DNA from: Acidobacteriota bacterium
Lineage (GTDB): Bacteria > Acidobacteriota > Vicinamibacteria > Vicinamibacterales > UBA8438
Assembly (NCBI GenBank): GCA_012963185.1
Contig: DTWD01000074.1
Span: forward strand, 1-5,253
Reading direction: 5' to 3'
DNA: 5,253 nucleotides
In this document: positions 1 to 5,253 of the stretch, piece by piece
Layout of the letters: each line of letters opens with the position of its first letter
Position numbering within the stretch: position 1 is the stretch's first letter
Program-made: the position numbers and the translations under genes
Notes under the pieces: model-generated
Told to the model about the DNA's origin: nothing
The model's database searches: none
Seen by the model: the letters and a program-made list of their open reading frames with translations, nothing else

Positions 1-1
1 A

Positions 2-541
2 ATCACAATGGTGATTGTCGTCGTCGTGGTAGATGTCGCACTGTACGCTCTCGTGGTCTTACCGTGGTCGGTAGCACTTACCAACGCACGTCAGCGGGCT
101 GAAATAGCGAGTTTAGCTTTGACGGCAGCAGAACAGGCCCTCGCGGTGGCACGTACGACTGTCGATGGAAAACTTGAGGCCGATCGTGAATTGCAGAATT
201 TCTACAGTGAAATACTGCCAAGCGACCTCTCGGACGCGCGTGGGATCACATTCGCCCGCCTCGAAGAGGCGGCGTCGCGACACAATCTTTTAATGGAACG
301 CCGAAGCTCATCAACAGATCGCGAGGAGGGGAGTCGTCTGACCCGACTGCAAATGACTATGTTTCTGAAAGGTGACTACCGTGACATGAGGCGTTTTCTC
401 TCGGAGTTGGAAACTGCTGATGACTTTATCGTCATTGAAGAGATCTCGCTAAGTCAGGATGACCCGGCTGAAAATACTGAGGCCTTAACCCTTGGCCTGG
501 CTACTTATTATTGGACCGAAAACGACGAGAACGCGTTTTGA
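2..541 (+). CDS. GspM/PilO-like inner-membrane assembly protein (5' partial)
   Basis: The reading frame is open to the left edge (codons for Ile and Thr precede the ATG at 8), so the true start probably lies just outside; from that ATG 177 residues are visible. Residues 1-22 form a hydrophobic membrane segment with a run of five valines. Residues about 25-68 are Ala/Glu/Arg-rich and probably helical or coiled coil. Residues about 75-175 form a compact alpha/beta domain. The stretch KGDYRDMRRFLSELE (121-135), followed by FIVIEEISLSQ, matches the PilO/GspM ferredoxin-like domain pattern. In type II secretion and type IV pilus machines this family spans the inner membrane once, pairs with a GspL/PilN-type partner, and forms the platform linking the cytoplasmic ATPase to the pseudopilus. 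The three pseudopilin genes just downstream support the call. GspM and PilO cannot be separated here. The missing N-terminus is probably only a short cytoplasmic tail. Confidence 0.8.
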   Translation: MTMVIVVVVVDVALYALVVLPWSVALTNARQRAEIASLALTAAEQALAVARTTVDGKLEADRELQNFYSEILPSDLSDARGITFARLEEAASRHNLLMERRSSSTDREEGSRLTRLQMTMFLKGDYRDMRRFLSELETADDFIVIEEISLSQDDPAENTEALTLGLATYYWTENDENAF

Positions 542-616
542 ATTAGACATGCAGCAATGATTCAAAAACAATGGATAACAGCTTCGCGCCTTACCGGCAG
601 TAATATCGAACTGAAG

Positions 617-1108
617 ATGCGGAACCAATTGCGACGCCGGTATTCTGACCCTCACGGATATTCATTCGTGGAGTTGTTGGTCGTCTCCGCAATCCTGTTG
701 GTTCTGGCATCTGCTATCGCCCCACTCAGTTCAGTCACCATGCAAAGACAGCGAGAAACTGAGCTGAGACGGTCACTTCGAGAACTTCGCACTGCGATCG
801 ATGAGTACAAGGACGCTGTTGATCTCGGTCTTATCGCCGGGATAGATATTGACGTATCGAATGCCGGATATCCACCGAATCTTGAAGCGCTAGTCGAAGG
901 GATAGAAACAACAGACCAGGCAAATACGCCGCGGCTTCGATTCCTTCGGCGAATTCCCATTGATCCAATGAATAAAACCACGGACTGGGGACTACGAGCT
1001 TACGAAGACGACGCAGGTGATTCGATATGGGGTGGCGAGAACGTGTATGACATCTATACAACCTCACGCGGTAGGGCTCTGGATGGAACCCTCTATAGGG
1101 ACTGGTGA
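617..1108 (+). CDS. Type II secretion pseudopilin with N-terminal methylation site (GYSFVEL)
   Basis: This is a prepilin-like protein. From the ATG at 617 it has a 14-residue basic leader (MRNQLRRRYSDPHG), prepilin-peptidase cleavage after Gly14, Tyr at +1 and the conserved Glu at +5, then a hydrophobic helix of about 20 residues. A charged amphipathic helix follows (QRQRETELRRSLRELRTAI). The C-terminal part carries a GspG-like IPIDPM segment, a DWGLR stretch and the ending ALDGTLYRDW. The product is 163 residues. An in-frame ATG at 557 would give a 35-residue leader and 183 residues. I prefer 617 because pseudopilin leaders are usually short, but neither site has a convincing Shine-Dalgarno sequence. 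The protein should be inserted in the inner membrane, trimmed and methylated, then built into the pseudopilus. It could be a second GspG-type or a minor pseudopilin. Its stop overlaps the next start by one base. Confidence 0.85.
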   Translation: MRNQLRRRYSDPHGYSFVELLVVSAILLVLASAIAPLSSVTMQRQRETELRRSLRELRTAIDEYKDAVDLGLIAGIDIDVSNAGYPPNLEALVEGIETTDQANTPRLRFLRRIPIDPMNKTTDWGLRAYEDDAGDSIWGGENVYDIYTTSRGRALDGTLYRDW

Positions 1109-1506
1109 TGTGGAAACGAGTTCGGGGCGCAAGCGGCTGGACGTTAATCGAGCTCACAATCGTCATTGCTTTGATGACGATACTTTCGACTATTGCGCTC
1201 GTTGGATACCGAACAGCAGTCACTCGAACTCGTGAGGCAGTTCTCAAGGAAGACCTCTTCCGGATGCGGGACGCCATAGATCAATTTCACGCCGACCAAG
1301 GCGTTTATCCAACGGTACTCGAGGAGCTAGCATCGAACGACTATTTACGTTCGATCCCAGATGACCCTTTTACAAATTCGGCCGAAACTTGGGTAACCGT
1401 CTTAGCCGAGGTTGATCCTTCGGATCCGTTGACACAAGGTATCTACGATGTGCGGAGTGGATCGCTGCGAACAGCTCTTGACGGCACGCAGTATGCGGAA
1501 TGGTGA
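1108..1506 (+). CDS. GspG-like pseudopilin
   Basis: The 132-residue length fits the major pseudopilin GspG. The leader MWKRVRGASG is 10 residues with two Arg and one Lys; cleavage follows Gly10, with Trp at +1 and the sequence WTLIELTIVIAL, so Glu is at +5. The membrane/assembly helix covers residues 11-33, followed by a long amphipathic helix (about 36-63). The segment DQGVYPTVLEEL...YLRSIPDDPFT (about 63-89) is a GspG hallmark. The C-terminus ends in GIYDVRSGSLRTALDGTQYAEW-type sequence (111-132). No cysteines are present. The ATG at 1108 shares its A with the upstream TGA; a GTG three bases earlier is also possible and would add one residue. The tight overlaps on both sides imply coupled translation within the operon. 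It probably forms part of the pseudopilus shaft, but its gene neighbour is so similar that which of the two is the major subunit is uncertain. Confidence 0.85.
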   Translation: MWKRVRGASGWTLIELTIVIALMTILSTIALVGYRTAVTRTREAVLKEDLFRMRDAIDQFHADQGVYPTVLEELASNDYLRSIPDDPFTNSAETWVTVLAEVDPSDPLTQGIYDVRSGSLRTALDGTQYAEW

Positions 1507-2120
1507 CACTAACCGTGCGATCAGTTGAATCAGAAGCTGGATTCGTGATGAGCGCATTGCTGGTGAGCATCTTCATTATGAGTTTGCTCTTGGCGATGGC
1601 ATTGCCAGTCTGGCATCACGCCGCGCGACGAGAACGTGAATCCGAGTTGATCTTTCGTGGAGAACAATATGCCCGGGCGATCGCCCTGTGGCAACGGCAG
1701 CGGCCTGGATCGACACCGCAAGATATTGATACGCTCATCGAGGAGCGATTCCTGCGTAAACGTTATCGTGACCCGATGACGAAAGACGGTAAATTTCAGA
1801 TCCTCCTGCAATCTGACCTTGCGACGATAAGCGACGGACAAATGGCTGATAGCGAGAATGGAAGCGAGCGTTTCTCTGGACAGGCATCACAGAATTCGCG
1901 AGATTCTGTGGAGCCTGGCGGCGTAGCCGGCGGAATTGTAGGGGTGGTTAGTGCCAGTGACGGGGTATCGATCGCGTCATACAACGGTCGAAACCGGTAT
2001 AACGAATGGGTATTCATTCACACACCAAATACCGAACTCGCTCCTTCCGCAGAACAATCGACCATAGGTCCCGATGGCATACCGCAGGGAAACCCGCGCA
2101 CTGGGCCAACGTCGCGATGA
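1500..2120 (+). CDS. Atypical pseudopilin lacking the +5 glutamate
   Basis: The product is 206 residues from the ATG at 1500; a GTG at 1503 would give a GTGA stop-start overlap and is almost as good. After a 14-residue leader ending ESEAG, a prepilin-like site GFVMSALL is followed by a hydrophobic helix (15-36) and the segment PVWHHAARRERESEL. The +5 position is Ala rather than Glu. Residues 53-100 (RGEQYARAIALWQRQ, then FLRKRYRDPMT) resemble other short pseudopilins. Residues about 111-150 are rich in Ser, Gly, Asn and Asp and look like a flexible linker. YNGRNRYNEWVF (161-172) is followed by a Pro/Gly/Ser-rich tail. Gene order and overlap place it in the secretion operon. Absence of Glu5 is known in GspK, a tip subunit, so a tip role is possible, but the protein is much shorter than a normal GspK and lacks a recognisable GspK body. 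It is probably the final gene of the operon. Confidence 0.72.
   Translation: MVTLTVRSVESEAGFVMSALLVSIFIMSLLLAMALPVWHHAARRERESELIFRGEQYARAIALWQRQRPGSTPQDIDTLIEERFLRKRYRDPMTKDGKFQILLQSDLATISDGQMADSENGSERFSGQASQNSRDSVEPGGVAGGIVGVVSASDGVSIASYNGRNRYNEWVFIHTPNTELAPSAEQSTIGPDGIPQGNPRTGPTSR
1881..1917. repeat. Imperfect inverted repeat (hairpin) inside the atypical pseudopilin gene
   Basis: The left arm CAGGCATCACAGAAT (1881-1895) and right arm ATTCTGTGGAGCCTG (1903-1917) are complementary at 13 of 15 positions, around the 7-base loop TCGCGAG. One of the two mismatches becomes a G-U wobble in RNA. The inner 8 base pairs and outer 5 base pairs are perfect. It lies in the codons for residues 128-139, within the Ser/Gly-rich linker. 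There is no T-run after it, so it is not a normal intrinsic terminator. Its role is unknown. Confidence 0.6.
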
Positions 2121-2182
2121 CTACTGACGCGAACCTGGGCATAGAATTCGCTTTGAGTGGTTAGGTTTTACTCATGACGGCG
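2121..2182. other. Convergent intergenic gap
   Basis: These 62 bases separate the stop of the secretion operon (plus strand) from the stop of the symporter operon (minus strand). A bidirectional terminator would be expected here. The only candidates are a 5-base-pair stem (GCGAA at 2129-2133 with TTCGC at 2147-2151, followed by TTT) and a 4-base-pair stem (GAGT at 2155-2158 with ACTC at 2170-2173). Both are weak. No small gene or promoter is apparent. Confidence 0.5.
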
Positions 2183-3916
2183 TTAATCGCTGGCATCATT
2201 CGGACGAAGACGGTTAGCAACCAGCATTAACCCGACGCTTGCTAAGACAAAGATGCAGCCGAAGAGCCACGCGTCAAAAACAATCTCGTAGATACCGATC
2301 AGCGCTGCATAAATACTGAGGACGCCTAGCACCCAACAGTAGAACAGTGGGAGAAGTGGGCCCGCGGGAACCGATTCAATCTCGGCGATGACCGGAGCCC
2401 AGCCTGGACCAGAGGGACGTACCTTCACATAGAAAGCAACAAGCCGGTCAATAGGTTCTGGTGATGTTAGTAGGGTAACGAGCACCCAACATATCGTCGT
2501 GCCGGGAACTATGTAAAAGAGCGTGTCAGGGAACGGGACGGTCGTCATAGTCCGCATCACAATGAATCCCACTGTGGAAGCAAGAATTGCCGCTATTTCA
2601 GATACGGCTGTCACTCGCCACCAGTACCACCGCATGATGAGTACTAACCCTATGCCAGCGCCTGACTCAAGCATGATTTCCCAAGCTTGCCGTACTGACT
2701 CCAAGACAAACGTCACCGATGCGCTCAAGATCAGAATAAGCAGCGTGACGACTCTTGCAATAACGATTAGCCGTCCTTCGGTCGCTGCTGGATTAATGAA
2801 TCGTTTATACCAATCATTTACAACGTAGGACGTGCCCCAATTCAGTTGAGTCGACACGGTGGACATGAAGGCGGCAAAAAATGCACCGATAACTAAACCA
2901 GCCCAGCCAACTGGCAAATAGTCTCTGATAACTAAAACGTAGCCGGATTCAGGATCGCTAAGTCCGGGGTAGAGTGCCAGCGATGCCAGCGCTACAAGAA
3001 TCCATGGCCAGGGTCGTATGCAATAGTGGGCGACCGTGAACCACCATGTCGCAAGTAAAGCATCCTTCTCGGACCGCGTTGCCATGATTCGTTGCGCTAT
3101 GTATCCACCACCACCGGGTTCCTGTCCCGGGTACCAGGTCGACCACCACTGAATCCCGAGATAGGCGATAAACGCGGACAATGGCAGAGCTATCGCCGAA
3201 GCCACACCGCCGTTCAGTCCGTCCGATGACGCTGGCCATAGATCAAATGTTGAACTTGGCAATTGAACTAGCAATCCGTCAATACCTCCGACGTCCGGCG
3301 ATGCGAGCACAAAGTATGCAAGAGCCGATGTTCCGACCATTGCGATGAAAAACTGCATAAAGTCCGCAATGACGACACCACGAAGCCCGGTGATTGCAGA
3401 GTAAATACCCGCGAGGGCTAATCCAACAAAAACGGCATCAAGCTGATTCCATCCCAAGGCAATAGATAATATTTTTGCCATTGCGAGATTGACCCAGCCA
3501 ATAATGAGACAGTTGACCGGAATACCAAGCCACAGGGCTCGTGTCCCACGAAGGATCGCTGCGGACCGACCTGTGTAACGTAGCTCTATAAATTCGACGT
3601 CCGTTAGAACGCCTACGCGGCGCCAAAGCCGTGTAAAGAACACGACGGTCAAAACGCTTCCAAGCGCCGCATTCCACCACAACCAATTACCCGCTAGACC
3701 GTACGCAGCGATCAGCCCGGTAATGGCTAACGGCGTATCGGCCGCAAACGTTGTAGCGACCATAGATGTGCCAGACAGCCACCACGGAAGACTTTGACCG
3801 GCCAGGAAATATTGACTCAAATTCCGAGAGGCGAGCTTCGATCGTAGAATTCCGATTCCTACAGGTGCTACCAGGATTATGGTGAGAATCAACCAATCAA
3901 GTGCGGTAAAGGTCAC
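2183..3916 (-). CDS. Sodium:solute symporter family (SSS) transporter
   Basis: The protein is 577 residues with about 13-14 hydrophobic segments, a normal length for the SSS family (the vSGLT, PutP and PanF group). The first helix (about 6-24) is followed by a basic loop and YFLAGQSLPWWLSGTSM (36-52), the characteristic SSS beginning of TM1 of the core fold. Residues 264-278 (GQEPGGGGYIAQRIM) form a conserved loop. Residues 349-373 (MSTVSTQLNWG, then YVVNDWYKRF) match the core TM8 region, where Ser/Thr residues contribute to the Na2 sodium site and the N...D.Y pattern recurs. Residues 484-518 form a hydrophilic loop before two more C-terminal helices. It should import a small organic solute with Na+ across the inner membrane. 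The GTG start overlaps the upstream hydrolase stop by four bases (GTGA), indicating translational coupling. The substrate cannot be deduced; a cell-wall sugar, peptide or amino acid is possible from context only. Confidence 0.9.
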   Translation of the reverse strand: MTFTALDWLILTIILVAPVGIGILRSKLASRNLSQYFLAGQSLPWWLSGTSMVATTFAADTPLAITGLIAAYGLAGNWLWWNAALGSVLTVVFFTRLWRRVGVLTDVEFIELRYTGRSAAILRGTRALWLGIPVNCLIIGWVNLAMAKILSIALGWNQLDAVFVGLALAGIYSAITGLRGVVIADFMQFFIAMVGTSALAYFVLASPDVGGIDGLLVQLPSSTFDLWPASSDGLNGGVASAIALPLSAFIAYLGIQWWSTWYPGQEPGGGGYIAQRIMATRSEKDALLATWWFTVAHYCIRPWPWILVALASLALYPGLSDPESGYVLVIRDYLPVGWAGLVIGAFFAAFMSTVSTQLNWGTSYVVNDWYKRFINPAATEGRLIVIARVVTLLILILSASVTFVLESVRQAWEIMLESGAGIGLVLIMRWYWWRVTAVSEIAAILASTVGFIVMRTMTTVPFPDTLFYIVPGTTICWVLVTLLTSPEPIDRLVAFYVKVRPSGPGWAPVIAEIESVPAGPLLPLFYCWVLGVLSIYAALIGIYEIVFDAWLFGCIFVLASVGLMLVANRLRPNDASD

Positions 3917-4959
3917 GACTGTTGCTGATGTTCTCTCATGATCGCGTCATGAAGCCTTGGTCTGAAGGGCACGATGCCGTTATTTTCACGCGTTGGATTT
4001 ACCCGATTGGTTAGCAACACAACATACTTGTTATGTTTAGGATCGATCCAGAGAGATGTTCCGGTGAATCCGGTATGACCAAATGCTTCATCGGACATGC
4101 ACCGTCCGCACGAAGAACTAGTCAACATGGTGTCCCATCCGAGTGCGCGTGAACTTCCCGGGACTGTTGTTCGGTGAATGAACTCTTGGACCGTTTGCGT
4201 ATTAGCGTAGGTCGACTCTCCTGAAATCGCCAGAAGTGTATCGCGAGCAAATTTCCCCACCGCTGTCGAGGTACCAAATAGCCCAGCGTGGCCGGATACG
4301 CCTCCAAGTGCATAGCAATTCTCGTCATGAACTTCGCCAACCAGTAATCTTCCACGCCAATGGTCTAGCTCAGTGGGCGCGACCCGCTTTAACAATGAAC
4401 GGTCTGGGCGAAAACACAAGTCTCCCCAATCGCGGTCTGTAGCCAACCAACGAAATTGGTCGTCAAGCGGGGTCTGACGCGGCTCGATATCGGCAAGGAG
4501 AAAACCGAGTAGCATAAAACCAAGATCGCTGTAGATCGCTTGCGATCGAGGAAGGTACTCCAGTACCGATGAACAAATTGCCGATTCAAACTCCTGCCGC
4601 CCCTCATAATGCAGGAACAACGGAAGGTGAGCCGTTAAACCAGCCGAATGTCTTAAGAGATCTCGTGTCGTGACCATTGCACGATCATCCGAATCCCAGG
4701 CATGGACCAATTCACGAATTGGTCGATCAATATCAAGCACCTGAGCATCAACATGGCGTAGGACCAAACTAGTGGTCGCGATGACTTTAGTTAGGGACGC
4801 TAGGTCGAATACGGTGTCAACAGAGACATCACCATGCGCGATTGTGCCTGCGGCATACGTCCACTGACAACCCGAAGTGTCACCAACCTCTATAACGGCA
4901 GCTGGAAAGATTCCAACCCGCACCGCGTCATCAATAAGTTGCTTTGCGTCTACATACAT
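3913..4959 (-). CDS. Beta-lactamase-fold serine hydrolase (class C / PBP4*-like), probably cytoplasmic
   Basis: The product is 348 residues from the ATG at 4959. The frame extends upstream to 5052 but would then run through the end of the symporter gene and encode an Arg/Cys-rich stretch with no family resemblance, so the internal ATG is preferred. It leaves an 8-base gap. The serine beta-lactamase/penicillin-binding fold is shown by FDLASLTKV with nucleophile Ser55 and Lys58 (SxxK), RDLLRHSAGL at about 99-108, YSDLGFMLLG with Tyr143-Ser-Asp145 in the YxN position, GGVSGHAGLFGT at about 219-230, and FGHTGFTGTSLWIDP with His295-Thr-Gly in the KTG position. The YSD and HTG variants argue for a peptidase or esterase rather than a true beta-lactamase; an HxG motif is known from the D-aminopeptidase DAP. 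No signal peptide is visible, so it probably acts in the cytoplasm on an imported substrate. A CGRC pair (Cys284, Cys287) lies just before the HTG motif. Confidence 0.88.
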   Translation of the reverse strand: MYVDAKQLIDDAVRVGIFPAAVIEVGDTSGCQWTYAAGTIAHGDVSVDTVFDLASLTKVIATTSLVLRHVDAQVLDIDRPIRELVHAWDSDDRAMVTTRDLLRHSAGLTAHLPLFLHYEGRQEFESAICSSVLEYLPRSQAIYSDLGFMLLGFLLADIEPRQTPLDDQFRWLATDRDWGDLCFRPDRSLLKRVAPTELDHWRGRLLVGEVHDENCYALGGVSGHAGLFGTSTAVGKFARDTLLAISGESTYANTQTVQEFIHRTTVPGSSRALGWDTMLTSSSCGRCMSDEAFGHTGFTGTSLWIDPKHNKYVVLLTNRVNPTRENNGIVPFRPRLHDAIMREHQQQS

Positions 4960-4967
4960 AAAGTCGA

Positions 4968-5253
4968 CTAGCTCTGAGATTGTTCGGCATAGTGCGCGAT
5001 GGCCCCCGCGCCGAATGTCGCGCATGTCCCTACAAGCGCGTACCACTGCCACGATACTTCAGTTGCGATTGCCAGCGACACTGTCGCACTGAGACCAGCG
5101 AACAATGCAAGGGTGCCAACAGTAGGAGATCGGTATCCACGTGCCATGAGAAGGAAAATACCAAGCATCATTCCCCCGCTAAAGAATTGAATTCGCAAGA
5201 CATCGTCGATTAATCGATCTGAGACGGCAATTCCAATGATCGCAACCATGACT
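4968..5253 (-). CDS. Sodium:solute symporter, C-terminal end (5' partial)
   Basis: About 94 residues are visible, and the frame is open to the right edge, so an ATG at 5249 is an internal Met rather than a start. Three hydrophobic stretches are seen: the left-edge segment VAIIGIAV, then FFSGGMMLGIFLLMA, then an extended region from about VGTLALFAGL to TFGAGAIAHYAE that can hold two helices. The pattern SDRLIDDVLRIQFFSGGMMLGIF matches the last core helices of glucose/galactose-type SSS symporters, and WQWYALVGTCATFGAG matches the final helix, where W-x-W-Y followed by a glycine-rich helix is common. It appears to be a second transporter of the same superfamily as the one at 2183-3916, but the two C-termini are clearly different in sequence, so this is not a recent duplication. 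It ends 8 bases before the hydrolase start and is therefore probably co-transcribed with it. Confidence 0.75.
   Translation of the reverse strand, partial: VMVAIIGIAVSDRLIDDVLRIQFFSGGMMLGIFLLMARGYRSPTVGTLALFAGLSATVSLAIATEVSWQWYALVGTCATFGAGAIAHYAEQSQS

Noticed and set aside
18..30. Short GTC-type repeat at the start of the PilO-like gene
   Set aside because: It simply encodes a valine run within the membrane helix. Three to four repeat units are not evidence of a functional microsatellite.
831..1277. 148-codon open frame on the minus strand
   Set aside because: It lies antisense to two well-supported pseudopilin genes, spans their junction, is Arg/Ser-rich and shows no domain.
1530..1841. 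103-codon open frame on the minus strand
   Set aside because: It is the complement of the atypical pseudopilin gene. Its composition is that of a reverse-frame translation, with no motif.
2129..2154. Possible intrinsic terminator between the convergent operons
   Set aside because: The stem is only 5 base pairs with a 13-base loop and three T residues, which is too weak to call.
2523..2828. 101-codon open frame on the plus strand
   Set aside because: It is antisense to the middle of the symporter gene, with no recognisable domain and no ribosome binding site.
4960..5052. N-terminal extension of the serine hydrolase to a start at 5052
   Set aside because: It would overlap the symporter coding end by 85 bases and adds an Arg/Cys-rich segment that is not a signal peptide and does not resemble the family.

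Overview
The window looks like bacterial chromosome from a Gram-negative (diderm) organism with a roughly balanced base composition. The style of the secretion genes suggests Acidobacteriota or a relative: a GspM/PilO-like protein is followed by several short pseudopilins, one lacking the +5 glutamate. Two Na+/solute symporters flanking a serine hydrolase fit the same guess. This assignment rests on remembered family patterns, not on a search. No rRNA, tRNA, CRISPR array, insertion sequence or phage gene was seen.

Plus strand, 1-2120: the downstream end of a type II secretion / type IV pilus-like operon. It holds a GspM/PilO-like inner-membrane protein (cut by the left edge), then three prepilin-type proteins in a row. 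The first has a GYSFVEL processing site, the second is GspG-like (GWTLIEL), and the third is atypical (GFVMSAL, no +5 Glu). The last three genes overlap end to start, which implies one transcript and translational coupling. The PilO-like protein would belong to the inner-membrane platform. The pseudopilins would be processed by a prepilin peptidase and assembled into a short periplasmic pseudopilus.

2121-2182: a 62-base gap between convergent stop codons, with no strong terminator.

Minus strand, 5253-2183, read right to left: the C-terminal end of one sodium:solute symporter (cut by the right edge), a beta-lactamase-fold serine hydrolase without a visible signal peptide, and a complete 577-residue sodium:solute symporter. 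Spacing is 8 bases and then a 4-base GTGA overlap, so this is also an operon. The arrangement suggests uptake of a small solute and its hydrolysis in the cytoplasm. Cell-wall fragments or D-amino-acid peptides are plausible, but the substrate cannot be read from the sequence.

No clearly new system is present. The points most worth a second look are a strong imperfect hairpin inside the Ser/Gly-rich part of the atypical pseudopilin gene, the shared C-terminal signature of the two neighbouring pseudopilins, the missing +5 Glu in the third, and the importer-hydrolase-importer operon.
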